Below, piece after piece: positions 9,291 to 18,579 of a stretch of DNA of 64,000 nt. The notes below the pieces were generated by a model. The model did not search any database and was not told the origin of the DNA. It was given only the letters and a program-made list of their open reading frames with translations. The DNA lies in assembly GCF_024298845.1 (NCBI RefSeq), contig NZ_CP101156.1, forward strand, positions 2,542,001 to 2,606,000, in the 5' to 3' direction. The position numbers and the translations under genes are program-made. Within the stretch, counting starts at the first letter, position 1. Every line of letters starts with the position of its first letter. This DNA is from Natronosalvus amylolyticus (GTDB taxonomy: Archaea > Halobacteriota > Halobacteria > Halobacteriales > Natrialbaceae).

Positions 9291-9653
9291 ATGGACACAG
9301 AATACACGTACGAAATCGAATTCGACATCGTTCGGTCGTCTCGAGCGGCCTACGAGCGCTGGCTCTCACGGAACGCCATCCAGTGGGTAAGCCATCAGGC
9401 TGTGGGATCGTTTACCGTCCAGCACAACCGAAACGGCCTGTCGCCAGAGATCAGGTTCCGGTTCGGGTTTCAGTCGCTCGAGGAGTGGTCGAGGTTTATC
9501 GAAAGCGAAGTGCATACCAAAGCCACCCAGACGCTCCACGAGGTGAGCACGGGGCTATCGGGGACGCTCTGGGAACAGAGCGCAATTCCGCTCGACGGCG
9601 ACCACTCGGCTGCGCAGGGACAACATTTAGACCCAGTCGTTGATAAGTCGTGA
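9291..9653 (+). CDS. conserved small protein of unknown function
   Basis: 120 residues from ATG 9291, preceded by a GGAG ribosome site; in-frame upstream starts exist (9219). The alternating beta/alpha pattern and the phrase FRFGFQSLEEWSRFIESEV suggest a ferredoxin-like or dimeric alpha-beta barrel fold (NIPSNAP/ABM-like), but I do not recognise a family. No catalytic motif is evident. It follows the HTH_10 regulator by 120 bases on the same strand. Confidence 0.65.
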   Translation: MDTEYTYEIEFDIVRSSRAAYERWLSRNAIQWVSHQAVGSFTVQHNRNGLSPEIRFRFGFQSLEEWSRFIESEVHTKATQTLHEVSTGLSGTLWEQSAIPLDGDHSAAQGQHLDPVVDKS

Positions 9654-10011
9654 ACTCCCCCGCCCTGTTCGCCCTGCACTCTCGGTGAGGACGGAGCTGT
9701 CTGTGTCGTCGACGGTCTCCGATTCCGGTTAGTGGTCTGTTGAGGTTCGCTCGCAAACCGCGTTGCGGGATCCGAATCGATTCGCCCGTCGTCACACCTG
9801 CAACCAGTGACACACCGATGGCCGACTCGGCTACCTGCCAGTTGCTCAAGAAGCTGTGGTGGGTTCTATGGTAACCAAGCAACCTACGTAGTTGAGCGGA
9901 CTGTCTTTCGAAGCGTGGAGCTCGTCCACCTTCGACACGGTCTCACCCGTTAGATCGGTGACGTCACCGGAACCACGACGCTCTTACCGCGGGCCCAAGA
10001 AGTGTACGGGT
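9654..10011. other. intergenic region without a credible gene
   Basis: 358 bases. Short ORFs on both strands have haphazard composition unlike the acidic genes nearby. The last 40 bases carry the promoter and leader of the first M32 carboxypeptidase. No repeat or hairpin stands out. Confidence 0.5.
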
Positions 10012-11538
10012 ATGGCAACTGGACAGGAAACCGAGGCCGATCTCGAGGCCTACGACGAACTCGAGACGCGGATCGAACGCATCGCGAACGTGGGTAACGC
10101 CGCCGGCATCCTCCGCTGGGACCAGGAGGTCATCATGCCCGAGGGTGGGACGCCCGCCCGGGCGAAACAGCTCTCGACACTCTCCTCGCTCAGCCACGAA
10201 CTGCTGACCGACGAACGGACGGGTGAACTGCTCGACGAACTCGAGGCGGCCGACCTCGAGGGCGAACAGGCCGCCGTCGTCCGCGAAGTTCGTCGCCAGT
10301 ACGACCGCGCAACGAGCGTCCCTCAGGACCTCGTCGAGGAGATCTCGGAGACGACCTCGAACGCCCACCCGACCTGGATGGAGGCCCGCGAGGCGGACGA
10401 CTTCTCGATCTTCGAGCCCACCCTCGAGAAACTGGTCGAGCTCAAGCGCGAGTACGCAACCCACGTCGACCCCGACGCCGACCCCTACGCGGTCCTCTTT
10501 GCGGAGTACGAACCCTACCTCGACCTCGAGACGGCCGAGCGCGTCCTCGAGCGACTGCGCGACGAACTCGTCCCCCTGATCGAGGCCATCGACGAGAGCG
10601 ACGCGGAGATCGAGACGGACGCCTTCGCCGGCGAGTTCGACGACGACGACCAGGAGGCACTCGCCCGCGACGTCCTCGACTCGCTGGGCTACGACTGGGA
10701 TCGCGGCCGTCTCGACACCGCGCCCCATCCGTTCTCCTCTGGCACGCAGTTCGACGCCCGGGTGACCACCCGCTTCGACGAGTCCGATCTGCTGGGGTCG
10801 ATCACCTCGACCATCCACGAGTTCGGCCACGCGAACTACACCCTCGGCCTCCCAGACGAGGGCTACGGCACCCCGCTGGGTGAGGCCCGAGACCTGACGG
10901 TACACGAATCCCAATCGCGGCTCTGGGAGAACCACGTCGGCCGGTCCCGACCCTTCTGGGAGCACTTCTTGCCCATCGCTCGCGAGCGATTCCCCGAACT
11001 CGAGGACGTGACAGCCGAGGAGGCCTACCAGTCGGCCAATCAGGTGTACGACGACAACCTGATTCGCGTCGAGGCGGACGAACTCACCTACCACCTCCAC
11101 ATCGTCGTTCGGTTCGAGATCGAACGGGACCTCATCGCGGGCGACCTCGAGGTGTCGGACGTTCCCGAAGCCTGGAACGACAAGTACGAGGAGTACCTGG
11201 GCGTTCGCCCCGAAACCGACGCTGAGGGCTGTCTGCAGGACATTCACTGGTCCCACGGCTCTTTCGGCTACTTCCCGACGTACTCGCTCGGCTCGGTACT
11301 GGCGGCACAATTCTACGCGGCCGCCGAGGCCGAACTTGGCGACCTCGAGGAACGCACTCGAGCCGGCGAGTTCGAGGATCTGAATAGCTGGCTGCGCGAG
11401 GCGATTCACGCCCACGGCAAACGCTACACGACGCCCGAACTGGTCGAACACGCCACCGGTGAAGCCTATACGGCCGAGTACTTCATCGACTACGCGACAA
11501 CGAAATACGGCGAGCTGTACGACCTCGAGGCGTACTGA
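10012..11538 (+). CDS. M32-family (Taq-type) metallocarboxypeptidase, copy 1
   Basis: 508 residues, the normal M32 length, from ATG 10012. The zinc motif HEFGH (in TIHEFGHANYTLGL), the HPF stretch in DTAPHPFSSG, DARVTTRF and HESQSRLWENHVGRS are all M32 signatures. The helical N-terminal part includes ILRWDQEVIMPEGG. These cytosolic zinc enzymes remove C-terminal residues from peptides (not proline). A second paralogue follows 184 bases downstream on the same strand, a tandem duplication. Confidence 0.97.
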   Translation: MATGQETEADLEAYDELETRIERIANVGNAAGILRWDQEVIMPEGGTPARAKQLSTLSSLSHELLTDERTGELLDELEAADLEGEQAAVVREVRRQYDRATSVPQDLVEEISETTSNAHPTWMEAREADDFSIFEPTLEKLVELKREYATHVDPDADPYAVLFAEYEPYLDLETAERVLERLRDELVPLIEAIDESDAEIETDAFAGEFDDDDQEALARDVLDSLGYDWDRGRLDTAPHPFSSGTQFDARVTTRFDESDLLGSITSTIHEFGHANYTLGLPDEGYGTPLGEARDLTVHESQSRLWENHVGRSRPFWEHFLPIARERFPELEDVTAEEAYQSANQVYDDNLIRVEADELTYHLHIVVRFEIERDLIAGDLEVSDVPEAWNDKYEEYLGVRPETDAEGCLQDIHWSHGSFGYFPTYSLGSVLAAQFYAAAEAELGDLEERTRAGEFEDLNSWLREAIHAHGKRYTTPELVEHATGEAYTAEYFIDYATTKYGELYDLEAY

Positions 11539-11722
11539 GCCGAGCAGCGGCTCCTTCTTTTCGACGGTTCGTGACTCGAGGACCTGCTGATTGTACGTCT
11601 CGTCGGCGGCCATCGTTCCCGAACGCCGATCGAGCATCGCGCCCCAGGTTCGACAGCACTCCGAGAGAGCTGTCGGTGGCCCAAACATTTAGGACGGTTC
11701 CGTGGGCATTTCGAGACGAAAC

Positions 11723-13276
11723 ATGGCAACTGTTGACGAGGCTGCCACTGACGTTCCGGACGCTTACGAGCGGCTGATCGAGCGGTCGGAGAAGCTGACG
11801 AACGTCCGGATGGCGTCGATGGTACTGGGGTGGGACCAGCGCGTGATGATGCCCGAAGGGGGAACGCCGGCTCGAGCCGGTCAGCTATCGACGTTATCGT
11901 CGATGGCCCACGAACTGTTGGTCGACGACGACGTCGGTGCGTGGCTCGAGACACTCGAGACGGGTGGTGTCGGGGGGCCGGAAACGGCTTCTAGCCACGA
12001 ACTGACCGACGAACAGGCGGCGGTCGTCAGGGAGCTTCGTCACGAGTACTCCCGGGCAGTCGACGTTCCAGCCGAACTGGTCGAACGGCTGACGGCCCAC
12101 CAGACCCAGACCCAACAGACCTGGCAGGAAGCGAAAGCGGCCGACGATTTCTCGCAATTTGCCCCGGCGCTCGAGGAACTGATCGACCTCCATCGCGAAC
12201 GGGCGGCCGCCATCGACCCGGCCGAGAACCCCTATCGCGTGCTGTACGAGGACAGCCAGCCGTATCTGCCTCTCGAGACGGTCGAACGAATTTTCGACGA
12301 GTTGCGCGACCATCTGGTGCCGCTCATTACCGAAATTCAGGAACACGGCCGCGACCTCCCGACCCCGTTTTCGGGCCACACCTACGACGAGGAAACGCAG
12401 ATGGAGCTCTCGGAGGCCGCACTCGACGTGCTTGGATACGACCGAGCACACGGCCGTCTCGATACGGCTCCCCATCCGTTCATGTCGGGCAACCAGTTCG
12501 ACGCCCGGATCACGACGCGGTTCAGGGAGGACGACCCGCTGGATGCGCTCACGGCCACCATTCACGAGTTCGGCCACGCCACCTACCAGCTCGGCCTCCG
12601 AAAAGACCAGTACGGCACGCCACTCGGAGCCTCTCGCTCCTCTGGAGTCCACGAGTCCCAGTCGCGCTTCTGGGAGAATCACGTCGGCCGAACGAAGGCG
12701 TTCTGGGAACTGTTCTTACCGACGGTCAAAACACACTTCCCCCACCTCGAGGACGTGACCGTCGAGGAGGCGTACGCGGCGGCCAACCGGATCTACCCCG
12801 ACAACCGCATTCGAGTCGAGGCGGACGAACTCACCTACCACCTCCACATTATCCTCCGGTGTGAGATCGACCGGGCGTTCGTCGAAGGCGACCTCGAGGT
12901 TTCGGAGATTCCGCAGGTGTGGAACGACAAGATGGAGTCCTACCTCGGCGTCCGCCCGGAGACGGACACCGACGGCTGTCTACAGGACACCCACTGGTCG
13001 TACGGTTTCGCCGGGTTCCAGGGGTACACCGTCGGCAGCGTACTCGCGGCCCAACTCGATGCGGCGATGCGTGAGGATCTCGACGCCGACGTGGACGACC
13101 TCATCCGCGAAGGCGAGTTCGACCCGCTTCGCGAGTGGATGACCGAGAACGTCCACCGTCACGGCCAGCGCTATCCAACCGAGGAACTGATCGAAGTTGC
13201 GACGGGCGAACCGCTGACTGCGAAGTACTTCCTCGAGTACGTCGACGAGAAGTTTACCGACCTGTACAGCCTCTAG
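11723..13276 (+). CDS. M32-family metallocarboxypeptidase, copy 2
   Basis: 517 residues from ATG 11723. All M32 motifs are present: HEFGH in TIHEFGHATYQLGL, DTAPHPFMSG, DARITTRF and HESQSRFWENHVGRT. It is a paralogue of the upstream copy, clearly alignable along its whole length yet diverged in the N-terminal helices and the surface (LETGGVGGPETASSHE insertion near residue 80). Both copies keep catalytic residues, so both are probably active; different substrate range or expression may explain retention. It probably has its own promoter in the 184-base gap. Confidence 0.97.
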   Translation: MATVDEAATDVPDAYERLIERSEKLTNVRMASMVLGWDQRVMMPEGGTPARAGQLSTLSSMAHELLVDDDVGAWLETLETGGVGGPETASSHELTDEQAAVVRELRHEYSRAVDVPAELVERLTAHQTQTQQTWQEAKAADDFSQFAPALEELIDLHRERAAAIDPAENPYRVLYEDSQPYLPLETVERIFDELRDHLVPLITEIQEHGRDLPTPFSGHTYDEETQMELSEAALDVLGYDRAHGRLDTAPHPFMSGNQFDARITTRFREDDPLDALTATIHEFGHATYQLGLRKDQYGTPLGASRSSGVHESQSRFWENHVGRTKAFWELFLPTVKTHFPHLEDVTVEEAYAAANRIYPDNRIRVEADELTYHLHIILRCEIDRAFVEGDLEVSEIPQVWNDKMESYLGVRPETDTDGCLQDTHWSYGFAGFQGYTVGSVLAAQLDAAMREDLDADVDDLIREGEFDPLREWMTENVHRHGQRYPTEELIEVATGEPLTAKYFLEYVDEKFTDLYSL

Positions 13277-13473
13277 TGGCTTCCCAAACCTGAACGGATG
13301 AATGAAATCGATTGCGGGTGTCCGGTTTCCCGCATCAATCGACGCTGGCCGGAGTACTAATCCGTCCACTCGAGTGACTGTACTGTGTCCGCTGACGAAT
13401 CATCACTCGAGTGTCGAACTGCTCGATTTTGTCCAGTGACCGGTGCAGGCTCGAGGCTGGCCACGGCACCCGC

Positions 13474-13869
13474 TCACTCGGTCGGTCGATACAGCCCTGG
13501 ATTCCGCCACCAGAAGAGGAGCCAACCGGCGAGGAAGCCGCCGATCATTGCGATAATGTCACGGACGATTCGCGTCCCGATAAGGTCGAGCGTTAGCGCG
13601 ATAGCGATACCCGAACCGATCGCTGCTCCAGTGAGTAAAAACAGGAGGTCGCCGACGATTTTCGCTCGTGCTTGCTCCCAGTAGTGTTGGCGTTCTTCTT
13701 CGTACCAGACACCCACGTAGATGAGCACGGGCGACATGACCGTGACGACGACGGCGATCTGCCAGTCTTCGGAGACACCGAACCCTAGTGCGATTGCGTT
13801 GGCGAACACGGCAGCGGCCATGAGCGAGAGCAACAACCACGCCCACTGAGGCAACGAATCTTTGTCCAT
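13474..13869 (-). CDS. four-helix membrane protein of unknown function
   Basis: 131 residues with four hydrophobic segments (about 8-28, 37-55, 72-95, 100-120) and a charged EEERQHYWEQARAK loop between the second and third. No family is recognised. The 197 bases between it and the convergent M32 gene hold no other gene. Confidence 0.75.
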   Translation of the reverse strand: MDKDSLPQWAWLLLSLMAAAVFANAIALGFGVSEDWQIAVVVTVMSPVLIYVGVWYEEERQHYWEQARAKIVGDLLFLLTGAAIGSGIAIALTLDLIGTRIVRDIIAMIGGFLAGWLLFWWRNPGLYRPTE

Positions 13870-14118
13870 ACAGACAGTGGGTCACCCCGGCAAAATACAG
13901 TTTCGACTGACTCTCGAGGTGTCTGAAACCGATTTCGAAGGGGTGTCCCGATGCCGTGTCGTCGTCTTAGCAAGAATAATTCCAGTTGGTGTGTGGGTGT
14001 GCTGTCGTTTCTGTCTCGAGTGCTCACTACGGAGTCGACCCTCGGCGAAGCGTGGCGAGAATAGTCCCGATGAATCGTGAGAATCGTCTACGACTCGAAC
14101 CGTGTCACTCGAGCGAGT

Positions 14119-14403
14119 TCACTCCGCACAGCAGGCGTCTTTGTTCCCGCCCTTTCCGCCGTCTGCAGCAACCGGTTCTCGGATGCGATACAGGCTCTGG
14201 CGCGCGTCAGCGAAGTAGATGTCTTCGTCGACGATGCCGATGTCGTTCAGTCGCTCGAGGGCGTATCGGACCGTTCGGGCCGAGAGCATGGATTCTTCGA
14301 CGATCTGTTTCTGGGTGAGCGGGCCGTCGTACTCGAGTACCTTGAAGACGAGTTTCGCGCTTGGGGGCAAGTCAGTGATTTCTTCCCCGTCAGTCTCTAC
14401 CAT
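14119..14403 (-). CDS. winged-helix transcriptional regulator with C-terminal double cysteine
   Basis: 94 residues from ATG 14403. The sequence from SAKLVFKVLEYDGPLTQKQI through SARTVRYALERLNDIGIV is a MarR/Lrs14-like winged helix, ending with ARQSLYRI (wing strand). The tail is glycine and charge rich and ends KDACCAE; the vicinal cysteines could bind metal or sense redox. It is the gene downstream of the surface-protein operon on the same strand but is separated from it by 327 bases holding a strong inverted repeat. Confidence 0.85.
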   Translation of the reverse strand: MVETDGEEITDLPPSAKLVFKVLEYDGPLTQKQIVEESMLSARTVRYALERLNDIGIVDEDIYFADARQSLYRIREPVAADGGKGGNKDACCAE

Positions 14404-14526
14404 ATTACGAAACGAAAGCCGCCAGGGGTATAAAAGTTGAGCCTTACTGGGTTGCCAATCGCGACTTTGATCCGCGAACGTTGTGTTGTAAATTGTCGAT
14501 AGGAGGCCACTGGCTACCGTGAAGCA

Positions 14527-14552
14527 AAAAATTGACTGGTCAGTCAGTTTTT
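14527..14552 (-). terminator. inverted repeat with flanking A/T runs (terminator or operator)
   Basis: Two 12-base arms (14527-14538 and 14541-14552) pair at 11 positions plus one G-T, around a 2-base centre, with TGACTG/CAGTCA at the core and runs of A and T at the outer ends. It sits in the 327-base gap between the DUF5305 gene and the winged-helix gene, both on the minus strand. It could end transcription of the upstream operon or be the operator of the winged-helix regulator, whose start is about 125 bases away. The rest of the gap holds no gene. Confidence 0.5.
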
Positions 14553-14730
14553 GTACAGCTTGTCGTTGGCCGGAGCTGCATTCGACCATAACGGGCGGAT
14601 TTTTCCATGTCAATACCCAACCCGGGACGCGACTCCACCACATCGTCACGTGCTCGTCAATCGGCGAGGCGGTCGGTGGGAGTCGATTACCACAATTCCC
14701 GGAGAAAGTTCCACGCCCCTACGGTGGCCC

Positions 14731-15906
14731 TCAAAGATTTTGCCAGGCGTCGTCGTCTTCCGGGTCCGGCAAGTCATCGAGCTTCGGCGGTTGTTCACTC
14801 GCCTCTTCAGCGGTTGGCGGTGCTGTCGTTGCGTCGTCCGGTGGGGTTGTCTCGCTCGAGGAATCCGTCTCGAGCGATTGTCGCTCGAGGTCGAAGTCGG
14901 GCCAGGCCGTCTCCTCCCAGAGGCCTCGGTCGCTGTAGTAGTACACGACTCCGTCGCTGACGACGGCGAACAGTCCACGGCTTCGGTCCTGTATCACCCG
15001 TTCGTTCGTATCGATAGCAACGTCGACGACGTCTTCCAGGGTATCGAGGGAAACCTGTTCGTCACCGATCCACATCGGGAGCGACCCCTGTGAAATCCAC
15101 TCTGCGTACCGCTGTTCGTGAATCCGCTGTCTGGCGTGTTCGACGTCGACGTCCGAACGCGCGTTGACGAACGCGGCTCCGCCGAACGAACCGAGCGCGA
15201 CCAGGACGAGTGCGCCGAGAAGAGCCGAACTCGGACTCTCGGTTTGCTCGGACGTCTGTGTCAACGGGTGGGTGTCACTCGACGATGGGTGCTCCTCGAG
15301 GTAGTACGTCTCGCCGGTGAGGACGAACGGTGTCGACGCCGTCTGGGTACCCTCGTGGGTGCCCGTATCGTAACTCGTGACGACGACGAGTTCGATGTCG
15401 ACGGTACTGATGCCGGCCAGTTCGTCCTCGAGTTCGGTGACGCGTTCGGCGACGGCTTCCACATCGATGGTCGTCTGTGTCACCGCCCGTTGATTCGTCG
15501 CGAAGGCCTCCGTGGGCTCGAGGGTAACGGTGTCGTCCCAGAACGCCTGGCCGTCACGGCTCGCCTCGTATCTGAGTTGAATCGCATGACTGACTCGAGT
15601 GTCGTCGGTCGGCATGCTGGTTTCCGCAGTGACCTGCAACTCGGGGGTTGCGTTGGTGATGTAGGCAGGGTTGTTCTCGAGGTGGGTGCCTTCCTCCCAG
15701 AGGCCGGATTCGACGACCCTGGCACTCGTCTCGACTTCGGTTTCGACTGTTTGCTGGCCAATCTCTTCGGTTACCGTCGTGGTTCCGGGGGTCGCGATGA
15801 CCCAGCCGGTTGCGAGCAGTGCAACCGCTCCGAGGACGAGTAAGGCGATCAGTATCGAACGCCCGTGCTGGGCGATGAGCAGGTCAAGTCGTGGTGTTTC
15901 GGTCAC
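14731..15906 (-). CDS. DUF5305 membrane protein of the surface-protein locus
   Basis: 391 residues from GTG 15906, which has a GGAGG ribosome site seven bases upstream. A signal-anchor helix (about 17-36) is followed by an extracytoplasmic beta-rich domain (about 40-245) and a second helix (about 250-270, SALLGALVLVALGSFGGAAF), then a cytosolic tail with an acidic, proline-rich end. This plan, with DUF5305 sequence features such as WVIATPGTTTVTEE and YLEEHPSSSDTHPL, is common in haloarchaea next to ER-type signal peptidases and secreted surface proteins, as here. Function unknown; a membrane partner in secretion or fibre assembly is an inference from the company it keeps. Confidence 0.82.
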   Translation of the reverse strand: MTETPRLDLLIAQHGRSILIALLVLGAVALLATGWVIATPGTTTVTEEIGQQTVETEVETSARVVESGLWEEGTHLENNPAYITNATPELQVTAETSMPTDDTRVSHAIQLRYEASRDGQAFWDDTVTLEPTEAFATNQRAVTQTTIDVEAVAERVTELEDELAGISTVDIELVVVTSYDTGTHEGTQTASTPFVLTGETYYLEEHPSSSDTHPLTQTSEQTESPSSALLGALVLVALGSFGGAAFVNARSDVDVEHARQRIHEQRYAEWISQGSLPMWIGDEQVSLDTLEDVVDVAIDTNERVIQDRSRGLFAVVSDGVVYYYSDRGLWEETAWPDFDLERQSLETDSSSETTPPDDATTAPPTAEEASEQPPKLDDLPDPEDDDAWQNL

Positions 15907-16057
15907 AACGTCCTCCAGTCAGGCCCCACCTGACGTCTCTTCAGGTGCAATCATCCGCGTTTTGCTGATTGAACCGATTGCTGATAACTCAGGTGTCGAA
16001 TGGTATAACAGTAGTGGCTCTGTTGTTGCCTTCGAACACTGCACTACAGTGACGCCA

Positions 16058-17227
16058 CTACAGCCACCTGTCAATCAGTCGGTCGAGTCGCGTCGAAAGC
16101 GAGACGTTTCGCCCGGTCGAACGCAGTCGAAAGTCGCTGCGACCGAAGAGCGCCAGAATCAACCCGACCGCGACGCCGACGACGACGACGTTGACGGCGG
16201 CGATGGCGACGAAGGGGTGGATTCCGTGGAGCCAGACCAGCATCGAGGGGGGCAACACGAGCAGATACCGGTTTTCGTACACCGTCATCGTTGCCCGACC
16301 CTCGGTGTCCGGTGCCGTCATCAAAACGGTCACTTCGCCCGTATCCTGAAGCGAGACGGTCGTCGACCGCGGGTCTGCGGAAACCCCCTCTCCCGGGGTA
16401 TCGAGCACTGCTACGATGGGCACGTAGCCGCTGTTGTCGATCGTCCGCGTCACCGTTGCCACCTCTCCGGGGGCGACTGTCTGTGGGTCAGCCGTCGGAT
16501 TTTCGGTGGCCAGCACTTCGTAGGTCGCCCCACCTGCGGGGATAACCATCGCTGCGGTTGCGAACACGGCGAGCAACAGGACGACGACCGAAATCGCCGA
16601 CCAGAGTCCGATGACGTTTTCACGGTTCGTCTTTCGCTCCGTATCCCGCTCGGTCGCCCCGGTTCGCTCGAGGAGCAACCCCACACCGAGCAGTGCGATG
16701 CCGATGGCGACGAGCAGCGCACCGGCGCCGTCGGCGTCGAACGCGGCCGCGATGCCGAGTGGGGCGGCGAGCAGCCCGAAAATCGCGGCGACCACGCTGT
16801 GGACGCTCATGATGAGGGTGCCGAGATGGGGGAGCCGGACCACCGCCCCGTTCACCTGCCAGGCGACGGCGACGATCTGGCCATCGGTGACCGGGGGCTC
16901 ACCCCCGTCCTGGTCGGTAAACGGATTCGCATCGCCTTTGGTTACGTACCCCTCGTCGGTCTCCTCGACGACGCGGTGTGTGGTCAGGCCACCCTCGTGT
17001 AAGGTCTGGGCGTCGAAGACGACGACGTCGCCGGGTTCTGGATCGTCCGCAACGATGCTCGGGACGGCGACGAACCCGTCGCCGGCGTTCAGCGCCGGTT
17101 CCATGCTCCCCGTCGCGACGTAGCCGAGCAACACCGGCTGGCCCAGCAGTTGGCCCACGATGAGCAAGACGAGCGCGAGGCCGACGACGAAGCTCACCCC
17201 TCCCTTGAGCGCTGTCGTCACCTGCAT
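16058..17227 (-). CDS. ER/SipW-type signal peptidase I with a long C-terminal extension
   Basis: 389 residues from ATG 17227 (GTG 17242 is possible). After a membrane helix, GSMEP carries catalytic Ser41; THRVV carries His84; TKGDAN carries Asp99. This Ser-His-Asp set marks the archaeal/ER type, the class to which Bacillus SipW belongs, rather than the bacterial Ser-Lys type. Typical archaeal enzymes have about 170-250 residues; here further helices (about 130-170, 195-215, 345-370) flank a beta-rich extracytoplasmic insert (about 220-330). It stands between DUF5305 and CARDB/TasA-like genes on the same strand, so a dedicated role in processing those secreted proteins is likely. GC content is high as in neighbours. 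Confidence 0.93.
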   Translation of the reverse strand: MQVTTALKGGVSFVVGLALVLLIVGQLLGQPVLLGYVATGSMEPALNAGDGFVAVPSIVADDPEPGDVVVFDAQTLHEGGLTTHRVVEETDEGYVTKGDANPFTDQDGGEPPVTDGQIVAVAWQVNGAVVRLPHLGTLIMSVHSVVAAIFGLLAAPLGIAAAFDADGAGALLVAIGIALLGVGLLLERTGATERDTERKTNRENVIGLWSAISVVVLLLAVFATAAMVIPAGGATYEVLATENPTADPQTVAPGEVATVTRTIDNSGYVPIVAVLDTPGEGVSADPRSTTVSLQDTGEVTVLMTAPDTEGRATMTVYENRYLLVLPPSMLVWLHGIHPFVAIAAVNVVVVGVAVGLILALFGRSDFRLRSTGRNVSLSTRLDRLIDRWL

Positions 17228-17347
17228 CTCCCGTTCACCCACTCGAGCCCGTTCACAGTCGTTCCTCTCTCGAGGCCGAAGAATCTTAATTGGTCCGACA
17301 AGCGGGTCGGGGTGTCCTCGTGTTTGCTTCTAGCCATCGGAGCCACG

Positions 17348-18523
17348 TCACAGCCAGCCCATGCGTCTCGAGTACAGCAGTCCGAAGCCAAACAGTATCG
17401 GAACCGTCAGGGCAACGCCTGTCTGTCCGGGGAGTTCGGTCACCGAGGCCGAGACGAGCGTTGGCTCGACGACGGCGACGCTGCCAGCATCGACGCCACC
17501 GAACGCGAGGCTGTAGCTCCCGGCGTTCTCGAACGTGCGCTCGAGGGTCACCGTCTCCGATTCGCCCGGCTCGAGGTCGACGGTCACCGTATCGACGACG
17601 AAGCCGCCGACGACGACGTCGAAGGTGCGTTCGCCGGCGAGTTCGCCCGCGTTGGTTACATTCGCGGTCAGCGTCACCGACTCTCCGGGCTGAATCTGTC
17701 CGGTGTTCAGGGAGACGCTCGAGACGGTAATGTTCGCGGCTGGTTCGCCCGTTTCGTCCGCGGACACCTCGACGTCTCTCGTTTCGTCTCCGATACCGAC
17801 CGGAACCGTCCCGGGGTCCTCGAGCGTCTGCTCGAACGTGACGGTGGCGGTCGAATCCGCGGGCACGGACACCGTTTGCTGGCTGACGACGACCCCATCG
17901 ACGGTGAGCCGGGCGGTCACGTCCTCGTCGCTGTCACCGCCTTCGTAGGTCCCGGTGATGGTGACCGACTCGCCGGCGGTTAGCTCGAGTGGGGTGACCT
18001 CGAGGTCGACCAGTGACGGTCCGGCGGGTGGTTCGTCGTCATCTGCTGGTGGGTCCGGCGATGGCATCATCGGCGGGGCTGGTGGTGGCGTGCCGTCCCC
18101 GTCGTCGTAGGCCACCGCGAGGGTGATGTTGCTCGAGCCTTCCATCGTCCGCTCGGTATCGATGGAAATTCCGACACCGGTCGGGTCGTCAGTCTCGAGG
18201 GTTAGCGGCTCATTCTCGTTGATTTCGTCGCTTCGGTCGCCGGTCCCATAGAAGCTGAGGCCATCGCTTTCGGGCTCAATCCACAGATGAGCAACGCGGT
18301 CGTCACCGGCCTCGACGGTAAACAGTTCGTCGACGCTCGTGACCGCGTCCTCGTTCAGTCCCTCGAAGTCGAGCACCAGCTTACCGTCCTCGATGTCGGC
18401 GTATTCGCTCGTGGCATCAAATCGGATGTCGCCGGAGGCATCGTCCTCGAGTGAGATTGCGGCTGTGGGCACGGCTAGCGTTAAGACGAATACTACCGCG
18501 ATTGCCACGAGTTTGGTTTGCAT
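17348..18523 (-). CDS. secreted TasA/DUF1102-like protein with two CARDB repeats
   Basis: 391 residues. Sec signal peptide 1-24 (cleavage near PTAAIS). Residues 25-140 resemble the DUF1102 protein encoded next door: DFEGLNEDAVTSVDELFTVE mirrors its DLDGDVNENAVTRFDDVLTI stretch. A proline-rich linker (about 143-170) follows, then two CARDB-type beta-sandwich repeats (about 172-258 and 262-345, both with TAGESVTITG/QPGESVTLTA and PADSTATVTFEQTLEDPG/EPGESETVTLERTFENAG pairs) and a C-terminal hydrophobic segment ending SRRMGWL, probably a membrane anchor. Likely a cell-surface structural or adhesion protein and a substrate of the adjacent signal peptidase; the latter is inference. Confidence 0.85.
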   Translation of the reverse strand: MQTKLVAIAVVFVLTLAVPTAAISLEDDASGDIRFDATSEYADIEDGKLVLDFEGLNEDAVTSVDELFTVEAGDDRVAHLWIEPESDGLSFYGTGDRSDEINENEPLTLETDDPTGVGISIDTERTMEGSSNITLAVAYDDGDGTPPPAPPMMPSPDPPADDDEPPAGPSLVDLEVTPLELTAGESVTITGTYEGGDSDEDVTARLTVDGVVVSQQTVSVPADSTATVTFEQTLEDPGTVPVGIGDETRDVEVSADETGEPAANITVSSVSLNTGQIQPGESVTLTANVTNAGELAGERTFDVVVGGFVVDTVTVDLEPGESETVTLERTFENAGSYSLAFGGVDAGSVAVVEPTLVSASVTELPGQTGVALTVPILFGFGLLYSRRMGWL

Positions 18524-18579
18524 TTATAATCTCAGAGTCATCACTACGTACCGAGGCCAATCCAAACGGCAGTTCGCAG

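Noticed and set aside
9496-9882. Minus-strand ORF of 128 codons after the unknown 9291 gene
   Set aside because: Arg/His/Gly-rich and partly antisense to the 9291 gene; no ribosome site or family.
9964-11688. Long open frame antisense to the first M32 carboxypeptidase
   Set aside because: It is a shadow of a GC-rich coding strand; composition lacks the Asp/Glu excess of halophile proteins and no domain is seen.
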